A stretch of 64,000 bases of DNA from Candidatus Ferrigenium bremense (GCA_019449635.1 JAGRPI010000030.1:79148-143147), one strand, 5' to 3'. Positions 26,036 to 37,621 are shown, counted from the first letter of the stretch. Notes: generated from the sequence alone by a model not told the origin. Made by a program: numbers and translations.

Positions 26036-26821
26036 TTACTGGGACAGTCTTTTCCTGAACAATACCAGCGACACGTAAAAACCCAGCAGCGCGTAACCCA
26101 GCAACACGATGATATGCCACAGGAACTGCGGCGGAATCACGTCATTCAACAGTGGGCGCGCCAAGTTGATTGCGTGCGTCAGCGGCAGGATGGCCGATAC
26201 AGTTTGCAGCAACGGCGGCAGCTGGTCGACCGGAAAAAACACGCCGCATAATAGCACCATCGGCGTGATCACCAGCGTGAAGTAGTACATGAAGAAGTCA
26301 TATCCGGGTGCGATGGCGGTCATGATCAGCCCGAGCGAAGCGAAGCACAGGCCGACCAGCAGCGAAAGCGGGATGAGCCACAGCGTCAGCGGCGAATGCG
26401 ACAACCCGAGCAGCCAGATGACCGCCAGCACCGCCAGGCCGGACAGCAGGCTTTTGCTTGCCGCCCAGACGATTTCCGAAAACACTATGTCGTCCAGCGT
26501 GATCGGTGTGTTGAGGATCGCCTCCCAGGTGCGCTGTTCGTGCATGCGCGCGAAACCGGAATACAACGCCTCGAAACTGGCGCTGTTCATCGTGCTGTAG
26601 CACACCGTCCCGGCGGCGAGAAAGGCGATATAGGACATGCCGCCGATTTCAGGCAGCATCCCGCCCAGCCCGTAACCCAAGCCCAGCATGTAGATCACCG
26701 GGTCGGCGAGATGGCCGAGTATCGACGAGCCAGCCATTTTTTTCCACACCATGAAATTGCGCCGCCAGATCGGGACGAAGCGCAGGCTGAAGCGCGGCAA
26801 GGCGAAGATATTCATTTTCAT
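26036..26821 (-). CDS. ABC-2 type exporter permease, NodJ-like
   Basis: A 261-residue six-helix permease: [61 protein letters not shown], then [41 protein letters not shown] and [13 protein letters not shown]. This is the NodJ/DrrB-type pattern. The start at 26821 overlaps the stop of the ATPase gene (ATGA), marking a coupled pair. In rhizobia NodIJ exports lipo-oligosaccharides; here the substrate is unknown and Nod genes are absent. Confidence 0.88.
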   Translation of the reverse strand: MKMNIFALPRFSLRFVPIWRRNFMVWKKMAGSSILGHLADPVIYMLGLGYGLGGMLPEIGGMSYIAFLAAGTVCYSTMNSASFEALYSGFARMHEQRTWEAILNTPITLDDIVFSEIVWAASKSLLSGLAVLAVIWLLGLSHSPLTLWLIPLSLLVGLCFASLGLIMTAIAPGYDFFMYYFTLVITPMVLLCGVFFPVDQLPPLLQTVSAILPLTHAINLARPLLNDVIPPQFLWHIIVLLGYALLGFYVSLVLFRKRLSQ

Positions 26822-27732
26822 TCGCGCATCTCGCGGCCGGTCAGTTTCAAAAATACATCTTCCAGGTTTGCCGGGCGGTGCAGGTAGCGCAATTGCGGAC
26901 GCTGCTGCAATTCCCGCAACAGCGGCTGCGCATCCTGCACGTAGCAAAATACCGATTCGCCGCTCACCTCGAAGCGTTGCGCATGCTGTGCCGCATGGCT
27001 TTGCGCCCATGCCGCCGCGTGCTCGCCGAATACTTCGACCACCTGCGGCTCGATGTTGCGTTCGATCAGTTCGCGCGGCGAACCTTCGCTGATGATGTGC
27101 CCGTTGTCCATCACCGCGAGGCGGTGGCAGAGCCGCTCCGCCTCGTCCATGAAATGCGTGGTGAGCAGCAGCGTCTTGCCGCGCGCGTTCAGTTCGCGCA
27201 GGCGTTGCCAGATCAGGTGGCGCGCCTGCGGGTCGAGGCCGGTGGTCGGCTCGTCGAGGAAGATGACTTCCGGATCGTTCACCAGGGCGCGCGCCAGGGT
27301 CAGCCGCCGTTTCATCCCGCCTGACAGGGTCGGCACCTTGGCGTCGCGCTTGTGGGTGAGGTTGGCGAACTCCAGCAGCTCCGGCAAACGCGCCTCGATC
27401 GCCTTGTCGCTCATGCCGAAGTAGCGCCCGTACACCAGCAGGTTTTCCGCCACCGTGAAATCCGGATCGAGATTGTCCATCTGTGGCACCACGCCGACGC
27501 GCAGCCGCGCGCCGCGCGCTTCTTCCGGCACGGCGTGATCCAGCAGTTGCAATTCACCCGCATCAGGTTCGATCAGGCCGAGCAGCAGGCGCAAGGTAGT
27601 GGTCTTGCCCGCGCCGTTCGGCCCCAGCAGGCCGAAGCATTCGCCGCGCCGGATGGACAGATTCAAGCCATCCACCACCGTCTGTCCGCCATAACATTTG
27701 CGCAGGTTGCGCGCGCTCATCACCGCATTCAC
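26818..27732 (-). CDS. ABC transporter ATP-binding protein, NodI-like
   Basis: A 304-residue ATPase partner of the permease downstream. Walker A is [10 protein letters not shown], the signature [12 protein letters not shown], Walker [13 protein letters not shown], and the H-loop [16 protein letters not shown]-terminal extension ([14 protein letters not shown] ... [15 protein letters not shown]) is typical of NodI/DrrA exporters. The start is GTG and overlaps the hydrolase stop (GTGA), so hydrolase, ATPase and permease form one coupled operon. Confidence 0.92.
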   Translation of the reverse strand: MNAVMSARNLRKCYGGQTVVDGLNLSIRRGECFGLLGPNGAGKTTTLRLLLGLIEPDAGELQLLDHAVPEEARGARLRVGVVPQMDNLDPDFTVAENLLVYGRYFGMSDKAIEARLPELLEFANLTHKRDAKVPTLSGGMKRRLTLARALVNDPEVIFLDEPTTGLDPQARHLIWQRLRELNARGKTLLLTTHFMDEAERLCHRLAVMDNGHIISEGSPRELIERNIEPQVVEVFGEHAAAWAQSHAAQHAQRFEVSGESVFCYVQDAQPLLRELQQRPQLRYLHRPANLEDVFLKLTGREMRE

Positions 27733-28364
27733 GGCCGCACCCCGAAGTGCCGCGCCACGATCTGCCTGATCTGCGTCAGCCGTCCGTGGAAGAAATGGTC
27801 CGCCCCTGCCAGAACGACAATCGGCAGTTGCTGCGGTCGTGCCCAGTGCAGCACCGCATCCAGCTCCACCACCTCGTCCAGATCGCCGTGGATCAGCAAG
27901 GTGTCGGCGGGTACCTGCGGCATGCCTGTCCTGAGCTCTGTCGAAGGGGCGAACCGCCCCACGGCGGGTGCGACCAGCACCAGATGTTGCGGCTGCAGCT
28001 CTTCGGCAGCGCGCACCTGTACATAGCCGCCGAAGGAGAATCCCGCGCCGATCAGCGGTAAGCCCGGGTATTCGCTGCGCATGAAATTGGCGGCGGCTAT
28101 CGCGTCCTGCGCCTCGCCGTTGCCCTGGTCGTAGCTGCCGGCACTTTCTCCCACGCCGCGAAAGTTGAAGCGCAACGCGGCAAAGCCCAGCTCGCGGAAA
28201 GCGCCGGCCAGCGTGGTGACCACCTTGTTGTCCATCGTTCCGCCCATGGTAGGCAGCGGATGCGCAACCACGGCAACCGCGCGCGGTGCCGCATCGGGCA
28301 AATGCAGCATGCCTTCCAGCCGGCCGGCTGCCCCGGCAAAGGTTATTTTTCGTTGTGTTGCCAA
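27729..28364 (-). CDS. Alpha/beta hydrolase (dienelactone-hydrolase-like)
   Basis: A 211-residue hydrolase of the family often annotated 'alpha/beta hydrolase of YceI-linked type'. It has [55 protein letters not shown], nucleophile-region [21 protein letters not shown], the Asp in [12 protein letters not shown] and the His in [13 protein letters not shown] half REP repeat (27925-27951) is read in frame as [13 protein letters not shown]. It is first in the operon with the NodIJ-like transporter. The substrate is unknown. Confidence 0.85.
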   Translation of the reverse strand: MATQRKITFAGAAGRLEGMLHLPDAAPRAVAVVAHPLPTMGGTMDNKVVTTLAGAFRELGFAALRFNFRGVGESAGSYDQGNGEAQDAIAAANFMRSEYPGLPLIGAGFSFGGYVQVRAAEELQPQHLVLVAPAVGRFAPSTELRTGMPQVPADTLLIHGDLDEVVELDAVLHWARPQQLPIVVLAGADHFFHGRLTQIRQIVARHFGVRP

Positions 28365-28396
28365 ATTGGCCTCTGGGGTCCGGCAGATGGCCGGAA

Positions 28397-28780
28397 TTAT
28401 TTTTGCTGGATCAGCTCGATCTTGTAACCGTCCGGGTCTTCGGCGAACGCGATCACCGTGCTGCCGTGTTTCATTGGCCCCGCTTCGCGCACCACCTTGC
28501 CGCCGCGCTGCCTGATTTTTTCGCAGGCGGCGTAGGCGTCTTCCACCTCGATCGCGATGTGGCCAAAGGCGTTGCCGATCTCGTATTTTTCCACGCCCCA
28601 GTTATGGGTGAGCTCGATCACCGCGCTGCGGGCTTCATCGCCGAAGCCGACAAAGGCCAGGGTAAATTTCCCGTCCGGGTAGTCGGTACGGCGCAGCAAT
28701 TCCATGCCGAGCACGCCGGTATAGAAAGCGAGCGATTTTTCCAGATCGGCTACGCGCAACATGGTGTGCAGGATGCGCAT
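28397..28780 (-). CDS. gloA: Lactoylglutathione lyase (glyoxalase I)
   Basis: A 127-residue glyoxalase I that isomerises the methylglyoxal-glutathione hemithioacetal. It begins [45 protein letters not shown], continues [30 protein letters not shown] and ends [15 protein letters not shown] in pattern. His/Glu metal ligands are visible (H5, E in IELTHNW, H in FGHIAIEV, E in KIELI). The ATG at 28780 is chosen because the family begins there; the upstream extension lacks similarity. Confidence 0.95.
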   Translation of the reverse strand: MRILHTMLRVADLEKSLAFYTGVLGMELLRRTDYPDGKFTLAFVGFGDEARSAVIELTHNWGVEKYEIGNAFGHIAIEVEDAYAACEKIRQRGGKVVREAGPMKHGSTVIAFAEDPDGYKIELIQQK

Positions 28781-28861
28781 CGGGGCTCCACTCTTTTGAA
28801 ATTGTCTTTGGGTTATAGGGTAAAATGCCTGCCCGTAAGCGCATTTTACCATTGCCCTGCC

Positions 28862-29698
28862 ATGTCCGAATCATTCCCTCTCGTAATGAGCTTTGCCGCC
28901 ACCGATCCCAGCGGCGGAGCCGGGCTGCAGGCTGACTTGTTGACCATTTCCAGCATGGGTTGCCACCCGTTGTCGGTGGTCACGGCCATCACCGTGCAGG
29001 ACACCAGTGGGGTGGATGATGTGCTGCCGATCGATCCGGAGTGGGTGGTGGACCAGGCGCGCGCGATGCTGGAGGATGTGCCGGTGGCGGCATTCAAGAT
29101 CGGCCTGCTCGGCAGCGTGGAAAACATCGCGGCCATTGCCGAAGTGATGGCGGATTACCCGGATATCCCGCTGGTGCTCGATCCGGTGCTGGCTTCGGGG
29201 CGCGGCGATGAGTTGGCGAATGACGATATGCTGGATGCGATGCGCGAACTGCTGATCCCGCAGACCACCATCATCACGCCGAACAGCATGGAGGCGCGCC
29301 GCCTCGCGCTGGACGAGAACAACGAAGAGGACGATCCGACCCTCGAGGAGTGCGCCAAGCGCCTTTTGCTCATGGGTTGCGAGTATGTGCTGATCACCGG
29401 CACGCACGAGCAAACGCCCAAGGTCATCAACACCTTGTACGGCGAACATGGGGTGATAAGCAGCGATAGTTGGGCGCGCCTGCCGGGGATTTATCACGGC
29501 TCGGGCTGCACGCTGGCCTCCGCGATTGCGGCTTTGCTGGCGCAGGGCGTGGACGTGCCGGAGGCGGTCAAGGAGGCGCAGGAATACACCTGGCAGACCC
29601 TGAGTGCGGGTTTTCGTCCCGGCATGGGGCAGCACATCCCGGACCGTTTGTTCTGGGCGCGTGGCGAAGAGGATGAGTCACCTGAACGGCCCAATTAG
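28862..29698 (+). CDS. thiD: Hydroxymethylpyrimidine/phosphomethylpyrimidine kinase
   Basis: A 278-residue ribokinase-fold kinase of thiamine synthesis. It opens [33 protein letters not shown], continues [60 protein letters not shown], and has an anion-hole [17 protein letters not shown]. It starts at 28862 shortly after the divergent gloA promoter region. thiE follows, so this is a small thiamine cluster. Confidence 0.93.
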   Translation: MSESFPLVMSFAATDPSGGAGLQADLLTISSMGCHPLSVVTAITVQDTSGVDDVLPIDPEWVVDQARAMLEDVPVAAFKIGLLGSVENIAAIAEVMADYPDIPLVLDPVLASGRGDELANDDMLDAMRELLIPQTTIITPNSMEARRLALDENNEEDDPTLEECAKRLLLMGCEYVLITGTHEQTPKVINTLYGEHGVISSDSWARLPGIYHGSGCTLASAIAALLAQGVDVPEAVKEAQEYTWQTLSAGFRPGMGQHIPDRLFWARGEEDESPERPN

Positions 29699-29739
29699 AG
29701 GCAGGGTCGAAAAGACCATCCCCATACGGGGATGACGGT

Positions 29740-29785
29740 TGCCTCCTCCCCCGCGAGCGGGGGAGGATTGAGGAGAGGGTGAAAA
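29740..29785. repeat. Family K palindrome upstream of thiE
   Basis: TGCCTCCTCCCCCGCGAGCG followed by GGGGGAGGATTGAGGAGAGG, a K-type palindrome ending right at the thiE start; a smaller hairpin CATCCCC-ATAC-GGGGATG precedes it at ~29718-29735. The repeat's GAGAGG is the closest Shine-Dalgarno-like sequence to the GTG start. Confidence 0.65.
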
Positions 29786-30430
29786 GTGGGAAGAGATGAA
29801 TCCCGTTCCGTTGCCCGGCAGCCTATAAGAGGCCTGTATGCGATCACGCCGGACGAGACCGACACGGCGGAGCTGTTGCGCAAGGTGCGTCTGGCATTGC
29901 AGGGCGGGGCGCGGGTGTTGCAATATCGCAACAAGGCCGCCGCTGCGGCATTGCGCCTGAGGCAGGCAGAGGCGTTGCGCGGGCTGACGCGCAAATTTGC
30001 CGTGCCGTTGATCGTCAACGACGACGTTGCGCTGGCGCAGCAGGTGGATGCCGATGGCGTGCATCTGGGCGGTGCGGATGGCAGTGTGGCGGAGGCGCGC
30101 GCGCTGCTGGGCGGCAGGCTGATCGGCGTGTCTTGTTATAATCGCCTGGCGCTGGCACATGAGGCGGCGAGTCTGGGCGCGGATTACGTGGCGTTCGGCA
30201 GCTTCTTTGCCTCCACGGTAAAGCCGGAAGCCGTGGTGGCCACGCCTGATTTGTTGCGCCAGGCGCGCGGCGAACTGGCGGTGCCGCTGGTGGCGATCGG
30301 CGGCATCACGCCGCAGAACGGCGCCCTGTTGCTGGAAGCCGGCGCCGATGCGCTGGCGGTGATTTCGGCGGTATTTGCCGCGCCGGATATTGAAGGTGCG
30401 GCAAGAGAATTTTCCAACCTATTTGAGTAA
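29786..30430 (+). CDS. thiE: Thiamine-phosphate synthase
   Basis: A 214-residue TIM-barrel enzyme joining HMP-PP and thiazole phosphate. Motifs: [91 protein letters not shown] and [14 protein letters not shown]. The only in-frame start is the GTG at 29786. An out-of-frame ATG nearby reads [10 protein letters not shown] before a stop, which looks like a natural ThiE N-terminus, so a small frameshift at the repeat junction may have moved the start. Confidence 0.9.
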   Translation: MGRDESRSVARQPIRGLYAITPDETDTAELLRKVRLALQGGARVLQYRNKAAAAALRLRQAEALRGLTRKFAVPLIVNDDVALAQQVDADGVHLGGADGSVAEARALLGGRLIGVSCYNRLALAHEAASLGADYVAFGSFFASTVKPEAVVATPDLLRQARGELAVPLVAIGGITPQNGALLLEAGADALAVISAVFAAPDIEGAAREFSNLFE

Positions 30431-30441
30431 GGCAAATCAGC

Positions 30442-31722
30442 ATGACTTCGCACAATCAAGAGTTGTTCAACGAATCCCAAAAAGTCATTCCCGGCGGGGT
30501 GAATTCGCCGGTGCGCGCGTTCCGCTCGGTCGGCGGCACGCCGCTGTTCTTCCAGCGCGGCCAGGGAGCCTACGTGTGGGACGCGGACGGCAAGAAATAC
30601 ACCGATTACGTCGGTTCATGGGGGCCGATGATCGTCGGGCATTGCCATCCCGAGGTGGTCAAGGCGGTGCAGGATGCGGCTGCGCAGGGCCTGGGTTTCG
30701 GCGCACCGACTGCGGCCGAACTGGAATTGGCCAACTTGTTGTGCAGGCTGCTGCCGAGCCTGGAGATGGTGCGTCTGGTGAGTTCCGGCACCGAAGCCAC
30801 GATGTCGGCGATCCGCCTGGCGCGCGGCTTTACCGGACGTTCGCGCATCGTCAAGTTCGAGGGCTGTTATCACGGCCATTCCGACGGATTGCTGGTGAAG
30901 GCCGGCTCCGGCGCGCTGACCTTCGGCCAGCCGAGCTCTTCCGGCGTGCCGGCGGAGATCGCGGCGCTGACCACGGTGCTGGACTACAACGATGCCGCCG
31001 GCCTGGAAAAAGCCTTCGCCGCGATGGGCAAGGAGATCGCGGCGGTGATCGTCGAGCCGGTGGCGGGCAACATGAACCTGGTCGCGCCCAAGCGCGAATT
31101 CCTCGATGCGATGCGCAATCTATGCACCAAGCACGGTGCGGTGCTGATCCTCGACGAGGTGATGACCGGCTTCCGCGTCGGCCTGCAGGGCGCGCAAGGC
31201 CATTACGGCATCAAGCCGGACCTGGTCACATTGGGCAAGGTGATGGGCGGCGGCCTGCCGGCGGCGGCCTTCGGCGGGCGGCGCGACATCATGCAATGCC
31301 TGGCGCCGCTCGGCGCGGTGTACCAGGCCGGCACGCTGTCCGGCAACCCGGTCGCGGTCGCGGCCGGCTTGGCCACGCTGAAGCTGGTGCAGACCCCCAG
31401 TTTCTACGAGCGCCTCGCGCAACTGGCGCAACAGCTCACCGAAGGCCTGACCGCGGCGGCGCAGAAACGCGGCATCCCGTTCTGCGCGCAATCGGTGGGC
31501 GGCATGTTCGGCCTGTATTTCAGCAAGTCGTTGCCGACCAGCTATGCCGAAGTGATGGGCTGCGACAAGGAAGCGTTCAACCGCTTCTTCCACGCCATGC
31601 TGGATGCGGGCCACTATCTCGCACCGTCGGCGTTCGAGGCGGGCTTCGTCTCCGCGGCGCATAGCGACGCGGACATCGCCGCGACGGTCGCCGCCGCCGA
31701 CAAGATCTTCGCCAACTGGTAA
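30442..31722 (+). CDS. hemL: Glutamate-1-semialdehyde 2,1-aminomutase
   Basis: A 426-residue PLP enzyme making 5-aminolevulinate in the C5 haem pathway. It starts [30 protein letters not shown], has [67 protein letters not shown] and the PLP Lys in [16 protein letters not shown]. Its stop overlaps the engB start (TAATG). Confidence 0.97.
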   Translation: MTSHNQELFNESQKVIPGGVNSPVRAFRSVGGTPLFFQRGQGAYVWDADGKKYTDYVGSWGPMIVGHCHPEVVKAVQDAAAQGLGFGAPTAAELELANLLCRLLPSLEMVRLVSSGTEATMSAIRLARGFTGRSRIVKFEGCYHGHSDGLLVKAGSGALTFGQPSSSGVPAEIAALTTVLDYNDAAGLEKAFAAMGKEIAAVIVEPVAGNMNLVAPKREFLDAMRNLCTKHGAVLILDEVMTGFRVGLQGAQGHYGIKPDLVTLGKVMGGGLPAAAFGGRRDIMQCLAPLGAVYQAGTLSGNPVAVAAGLATLKLVQTPSFYERLAQLAQQLTEGLTAAAQKRGIPFCAQSVGGMFGLYFSKSLPTSYAEVMGCDKEAFNRFFHAMLDAGHYLAPSAFEAGFVSAAHSDADIAATVAAADKIFANW

Positions 31723-32370
31723 TGGGGTTGTTCTCTCAGGCGGCGTTCTACACCACCGTCAACCATTTGCGCGACCTGCCGCAGCATGGCGGCAGGGAGG
31801 TGGCGTTCGTCGGGCGTTCCAATGCGGGCAAGTCGAGCGCGATCAATACGCTGGCCAACCACACTCGGCTGGCCTACACCAGCAAGACGCCGGGGCGCAC
31901 CCAGCATCTCAATTACTTTTCGCTGGGCGACAACAACTTCCTGGTGGACCTGCCCGGCTACGGCTACGCCAAGGTGCCGCCGGACGTGCAGCAGCATTGG
32001 GAACATCTGCTGAGCCAGTACCTGCAGACCCGCGAAGAACTGTGCGGCCTGGTGGTCATCATGGATGCGCGCCACCCGCTGACCGAGCTGGATGAGAACA
32101 TGCTGGACTGGTTCGCGCCGACCGGCAAGCCGGTGCATATCCTGCTGACCAAATCGGACAAACTCAGCCGACAGCAGGCCACATTGACCCTGAATCGCGT
32201 AAAATCCCATCTGGCCGAACATTTTGGTTCCGACATCACGCCCGCAAGCGGGCATGAGTCTTCTCCGAAACGTTGTTTTCCGCAGTGTTCCGTGCAGTTG
32301 TTTTCCAGCCTGAAGAAGATCGGCATGGAAGAGGCGGAAGGGGTGATTGCGGGCTGGCTGAAAAACGAAT

Positions 32371-32372
<2 letters not shown>
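31722..32372 (+). CDS. engB: Ribosome-biogenesis GTP-binding protein EngB (YihA/YsxC)
   Basis: A 216-residue GTPase for large-subunit assembly. G1 is [12 protein letters not shown], followed by [15 protein letters not shown]3 [11 protein letters not shown]4 [10 protein letters not shown] and the C-terminal [20 protein letters not shown]. Between HLAEHFG and CSVQLFSS there is a segment ([19 protein letters not shown]) encoded in part by a CCCGCAAGCGGG palindrome (32242-32253), another in-frame repeat remnant. The start overlaps the hemL stop. Confidence 0.94.
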
Positions 32373-33526
<1,154 letters not shown>

Positions 33527-33619
33527 TAGTAATGCTGCAAGTGTTGGGTTAACACTTATAAACCCACATGGATTGGGACGCACATCACAAGGATGCTTGG
33601 TCACTGCTCATAGGCAGCA

Positions 33620-33709
33620 AGCGTAGGGCGCAATAAGCGGAGCGCATTGCGCCGCCATGGTATCTTCACATCCGGCGGGTTACGCCTGCGGCTAACCCGC
33701 CCTACGCCA
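33620..33709. repeat. Compound palindromic repeat between hemB and pirin
   Basis: Outer arms GCGTAGGGCG and CGCCCTACGC enclose two hairpins, GGCGCAATAAGCGGAGCGCA(TTGCGCC) and GGCGGGTTACGC...TAACCCGCC. The right arm contains the pirin stop codon. The rest of the 33527-33701 gap holds no gene. Confidence 0.75.
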
Positions 33710-34400
33710 AATCAAACAGCAACACCTCGGCATCACTCCCCGCCGCAAGACTGACCAGCTCCTCATCGACATACATCAGCGCATCCCCCGCAACCAGTTC
33801 ATGCCCGTTGGCCTGCACGCTGCCGCGCGCGACATGCAGGTAGGCGCGGCGTCCGGCGGGGATGGGATAGTCCAGCGTCTCTGCGCCGTCCAGCAGCGCC
33901 GTCGACAGCCGCGCATCCTGGTGGATAAGTAGCGAGCCGTCCGTCGCATCGGGTGAGGCCAGCAGGCACCAGCGCCCGCGCTTCGCCTCGTTCGGGAAGG
34001 TCTTTTGCCAGTAGCCCGGCGCAAGCCCCTGCTCGTCCGGCATGATCCATATCTGCAGCAGGTGCACCGCTTCGTCGTCCGATGGGTTGAATTCGCTGTG
34101 CTGCATGCCGCTGCCCGCGCACATTACCTGTATCTCGCCGGCGCGGATATCCTCGCCGTTGCCCATGCTGTCGCGGTGGTGCAGCCGGCCGGACAGGATA
34201 TAGGTGATGATCTCCATGTCGCGGTGGCCGTGCGTATCGAAACCCGCTCCGGGCTGCACGATGTCTTCATTGATGACGCGCAGCGTGCCGAAGCGCTGAT
34301 GTGCGGGGTCCTGGTAGTCGGCGAAGGAGAAGCTGTGCCAGCTTTCCAGCCAGCCGTGATGTGCGTGACCGCGTGCGTCTGCCTTGCGTAATGTGATCAT
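33702..34400 (-). CDS. Pirin family protein
   Basis: A 232-residue bicupin: MITLRKADARGHAHHGWLESWHSFSFADYQDP, metal-binding DTHGHRDMEIITYILSGRLHHRDSMGNGE and CAGSGMQHSEFNPSD. Residues H and E in GHRDMEI and the following His resemble the YhhW quercetinase-like site. The C-terminal domain is ILLHV-type cupin (RAYLHVARGSVQANGHELVAGDALMY). Quercetin dioxygenase activity is known for some members; the physiological role here is unknown. Its stop codon is within a repeat. Confidence 0.9.
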   Translation of the reverse strand: MITLRKADARGHAHHGWLESWHSFSFADYQDPAHQRFGTLRVINEDIVQPGAGFDTHGHRDMEIITYILSGRLHHRDSMGNGEDIRAGEIQVMCAGSGMQHSEFNPSDDEAVHLLQIWIMPDEQGLAPGYWQKTFPNEAKRGRWCLLASPDATDGSLLIHQDARLSTALLDGAETLDYPIPAGRRAYLHVARGSVQANGHELVAGDALMYVDEELVSLAAGSDAEVLLFDLA

Positions 34401-34461
34401 CGTAAACCTCCGGAAATCTGCCTAAGTTAAAAGGGAGCGGATCATTTTCGGTTTGTTTCGC

Positions 34462-34597
34462 AATTATTGAGGTTTCCATAATTCGAGACACTCCTACCGT
34501 TCGGGCTGAGGTATCGAAGCCCATAGCTTGCAATGAGCTGCCCTTCGATACCTCAGGGCGAACGGATGTAATGATTTATGGAAACATCAATAATCCG
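34462..34597. repeat. REP pair nested within a second inverted repeat
   Basis: Outer arms ATTATTGAGGTTTCCATAA and TTATGGAAACATCAATAAT (one mismatch in 19) enclose a REP pair of the type GTTCGGGCTGAGGTATCGAA / TTCGATACCTCAGGGCGAAC (34499-34518 and 34543-34562). The outer right arm includes the stop of the downstream nucleotidyltransferase-like gene. The structure suggests insertion of the REP pair into an older palindrome. Confidence 0.75.
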
Positions 34598-35198
34598 CCA
34601 GCAATGCCTCGACCGCCGCAATGTCCGCATGGGTCTCCGGGTGGCGGCTGCCGCTGTGGCGGGCGTTTTCGGGTAATACGATAACGTGTATCTGGATGCC
34701 GGATTCGCCGGTCAGGGTATAGCTCGGCACGGTCTCTTCATGCCCTCCTACGCGCACCTTCCATTCCCCGTCTGCGAATTCGATCTTGTGCTTGAGCAGG
34801 AACAGCAACACGGCTTTGGCATCGTCGGAAAATAGCACCAGGTTGATGTCCGATTGCGCACCCGCCGTGCCGCTCAACACCGAACCGGTCAGGTAGGGAT
34901 GGAACTCCGCCAGCAGGCGCATGGTGGCAAGGGCTTCTTCGTGCAGCCGGCGCAATATGCCCGGATGGCTTTCGCCCTGGAACAGGCTGCGGTAGCTGTG
35001 CAGCGCTTCATCCACTTCCTGGTTGCTGGGCAGGTGCTGGGTGTCCGCCGCACCCAGTTGCCGGGCAGCCTTGCGTTTGGCGAAAGCATGATCGGTGATG
35101 CCATCTTCGGCCATCAACTTGGCGGCCAGATGCGCCAGTTGTTCGCGCATCAGGTCGCGTTTGTAAGCGTAATTCCTGGGGGTGTGTTGTTTGGGCAT
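34587..35198 (-). CDS. Nucleotidyltransferase-like protein of unknown role
   Basis: A 203-residue protein from MPKQHTPRNYAYKRDLMREQ. The central part, PYLTGSVLSGTAGAQSDINLVLFSDD, resembles the GS...SDxD core of the minimal nucleotidyltransferase fold, though the second Asp is Asn here. The N-terminal helical part (EDGITDHAFAKRKAARQLGA, LPSNQEVDEALHSYRSLFQGE) recurs in related betaproteobacterial proteins. I do not know a function. The start at 35198 is chosen because the longer frame runs antisense through mrcA. Its stop sits in a repeat. Confidence 0.72.
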   Translation of the reverse strand: MPKQHTPRNYAYKRDLMREQLAHLAAKLMAEDGITDHAFAKRKAARQLGAADTQHLPSNQEVDEALHSYRSLFQGESHPGILRRLHEEALATMRLLAEFHPYLTGSVLSGTAGAQSDINLVLFSDDAKAVLLFLLKHKIEFADGEWKVRVGGHEETVPSYTLTGESGIQIHVIVLPENARHSGSRHPETHADIAAVEALLADY

Positions 35199-35223
35199 GG
35201 GCGCATCTTCGGTGGTATCGGGG

Positions 35224-37536
35224 TCAGAGCAGTTGGTCCTTGATGGTGTCTGCCGGCCGGGTTTCTTCGTTTGGCGCGTGAGGCATCGCCTGCTCGGGCG
35301 GAATATTCTCCTGATAGAAATACTCGAACAGCGAGCCGTTCGGGTCGCGATACCCTCCCTCGTTGATGCGCACGGTGACCATGTTGTCCGGCATGGCGTA
35401 AACGGCTTGCGGCACATCCTTGAGCGCTTTTTCCATATAGCCCATCCAGATCGGCAAGGCCGCACCGCCGCCGGTTTCCTTGTCGCCCAGGCTGCGCGGC
35501 TGGTCGAAACCCATCCAGGCAATGCCGACCAGGGTCGGTTGAAAGCCGCAGAACCATGCGTCGACCGAATCGCTGGTGGTGCCGGTCTTTCCGGCCAGAT
35601 CCTGGCGGCCGAGCTGCATGGCGCGGATGGCTGTGCCGTGCCTGACCACGTCCTGCATCATGTTGATCATGGTGAAGGCGTTGCGCACGTCGATGACCTG
35701 GTCTGCATCCTCGCCCGCTATAACCGGCTTGGCCTTGCTTAGCACATTGCCCTGGGCGTCTTCGATGCGCTGGATGAAGTAAGGGGTAACACGAAAGCCG
35801 CCGTTGGCGAAGATCGAGTAGCCGGCCAGCATTTGCATGGGGGTGACGGAGCCGGCTCCCAGCGCCATGGTCAGGTAAGGCGGGTGTTTGTCGGCGTCGA
35901 AGCCGAACTTGGTGAGGTAGTCCTGGGCATATTGCGGCGTTATGGCTTGCAGAATGCGTATGGAAACCATGTTTTTTGACTTGGTCAAACCCTGGCGCAT
36001 GCGTATCGGGCCGGCGAATTCGTTGTCGAAATTTTTTGGTTGCCAGGGTTCGCTGCCGGTTTGTTCGGCATCGAACATCAGGGGGGCGTCGTTGATCACC
36101 GTGGCGGGTGTGAAGCCTTTTTCCAGAGCGGCGGAATAAATAAAAGGTTTCAGGCTCGAACCCGGCTGCCGCCAAGCCTGCGTGATGCGGTTGAACTGGT
36201 TGCGGCTAAAGCTGAAACCGCCAATCAGCGCATGGATGGCGCCATCGCGCGGGTCGGCGGAAACGAAGGCAGCCTCAACTTGCGGAAGCTGGCTTATTTG
36301 CCAGACCTCCTTTTCATCTTTCTGCAGGCGGATGATCGAGCCGGGGTTGATGCGCTGGTTCAGGGCAACGGTTTTGCTCAGCGCGCGCAGGACGAAGCGC
36401 AGGGCATCGCCGCTGACCTCGGCAATTTCCCCTCCCTTGCAATAGGCGCGCACCAGCTTGGGAGAGGCTTCCAGCACCACGGCAGGGATCAGTTCGTCGT
36501 CATCTGCGGCATCTTGCAGCGCTTCTTCCAGGTATTCTTCGCTGCTGCCTTTTTTCAGGTCGACAAAGCCTTCCGGGCCGCGGTAGCCGTGGCGGCGGTC
36601 ATATTCCAGTACGCCGTTACGCACGGCCTGATGGGCGGCAAGCTGATCCTGCTGGCGAATGGTGGTATATACCTTGAAACCCTGCGTATAGGTATCTTCC
36701 TGGTATTTTTCATAAACGGCCTGACGGACCATTTCCGAGATGTAGTCCGACTTGACGCCGAATTCCTGGTTGCCGCGTTTAGCTACGATGGGTTGCTGTT
36801 GCGCGATGTGAAGCTGTTCGTCGTCGATGAAATGCAGTTCATGCATGCGACGCAGTACATAGGCTTGGCGCAGCTTGGCACGCTTCGGATTGACTACCGG
36901 GTTGTACGAGGAGGGTGCCTTGGGCAGACCGGCGAGCATGGCTGCTTCGGCGACCGTGACTTGGCTGAGCGGTTTGCCGAAGTAAACCTGGGCCGCCGCT
37001 GCAAAGCCGTAGGCGCGCTGGCCAAGGTAGATCTGGTTAAAGTAGAGCTGCAGGATTTCGTCCTTGCTCAAGTTATGCTCGATCTTGAAAGCGAGCAACA
37101 CCTCGTTGAATTTGCGCGTCATGGTTTTTTCCTTGGAAAGGAAAAAATTGCGCGCCACCTGCATGGTGATGGTGCTCGCTCCCTGTTTTGCGCCGCCGGA
37201 AGTAAAATTGGAAATTGCCGCGCGCAGGACGCCCATGTAATCTACTCCGCCATGCTCGTAGAATCGATCGTCTTCGGCGGCAAGGATGGCTTTTTTCATT
37301 ACGTCAGGCACCTCGGAAATTTTGACCAGGGCGCGCCGTTCCTCGCCGAATTCGCCGAGCAGTACGCCTTCGGTGCTGTACACGCGCAGCGGAATCTTGG
37401 GGTGGTAATCGGTAAGGGCCTCCAGTGAAGGCAGTGCCGGGTAGGCCAGCATAACCGCCAAGCCGAGCAATATCGCCGGGAGCAAAAGCAGGGTTAGCGC
37501 GGCAAGAGCCGGGGTAAGCCAGGTGCGGGAAGGCAT
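35224..37536 (-). CDS. mrcA: Penicillin-binding protein 1A
   Basis: A 770-residue bifunctional murein synthase. N-terminal membrane anchor (LTLLLLPAILLGLAVMLAYP); GT51 glycosyltransferase with AILAAEDDRFYEHGGVDYMGVLRAA, GASTITMQVARNFFLS and KDEILQLYFNQIYLGQRAYGF; then the transpeptidase with active-site Ser in RQPGSSLKPFIYSAAL, SKN (LTKSKNMVS) and KTG (LAGKTGTTSDSVD). An OB-type insert lies between them, as in PBP1A. It is divergent from pilMNOPQ, the usual arrangement in beta- and gammaproteobacteria. A TATAAT box occurs at 37585-37580 upstream. Confidence 0.96.
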   Translation of the reverse strand: MPSRTWLTPALAALTLLLLPAILLGLAVMLAYPALPSLEALTDYHPKIPLRVYSTEGVLLGEFGEERRALVKISEVPDVMKKAILAAEDDRFYEHGGVDYMGVLRAAISNFTSGGAKQGASTITMQVARNFFLSKEKTMTRKFNEVLLAFKIEHNLSKDEILQLYFNQIYLGQRAYGFAAAAQVYFGKPLSQVTVAEAAMLAGLPKAPSSYNPVVNPKRAKLRQAYVLRRMHELHFIDDEQLHIAQQQPIVAKRGNQEFGVKSDYISEMVRQAVYEKYQEDTYTQGFKVYTTIRQQDQLAAHQAVRNGVLEYDRRHGYRGPEGFVDLKKGSSEEYLEEALQDAADDDELIPAVVLEASPKLVRAYCKGGEIAEVSGDALRFVLRALSKTVALNQRINPGSIIRLQKDEKEVWQISQLPQVEAAFVSADPRDGAIHALIGGFSFSRNQFNRITQAWRQPGSSLKPFIYSAALEKGFTPATVINDAPLMFDAEQTGSEPWQPKNFDNEFAGPIRMRQGLTKSKNMVSIRILQAITPQYAQDYLTKFGFDADKHPPYLTMALGAGSVTPMQMLAGYSIFANGGFRVTPYFIQRIEDAQGNVLSKAKPVIAGEDADQVIDVRNAFTMINMMQDVVRHGTAIRAMQLGRQDLAGKTGTTSDSVDAWFCGFQPTLVGIAWMGFDQPRSLGDKETGGGAALPIWMGYMEKALKDVPQAVYAMPDNMVTVRINEGGYRDPNGSLFEYFYQENIPPEQAMPHAPNEETRPADTIKDQLL

Positions 37537-37579
37537 GTGCAGTTGTCCGAAAAGAGGTAATGATGATATGGTGCGCGAA

Positions 37580-37585
37580 ATTATA
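37580..37585 (-). promoter_or_regulatory. -10 box of mrcA
   Basis: A perfect TATAAT on the minus strand, 44 bases upstream of the mrcA start codon. No good -35 is visible at 16-18 bases (best is GGTCAT), so this is a low-confidence promoter. Confidence 0.4.
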
Positions 37586-37621
37586 TCGGCTCTGCGGATA
37601 AAATGACCCCTTAAAAATAAC

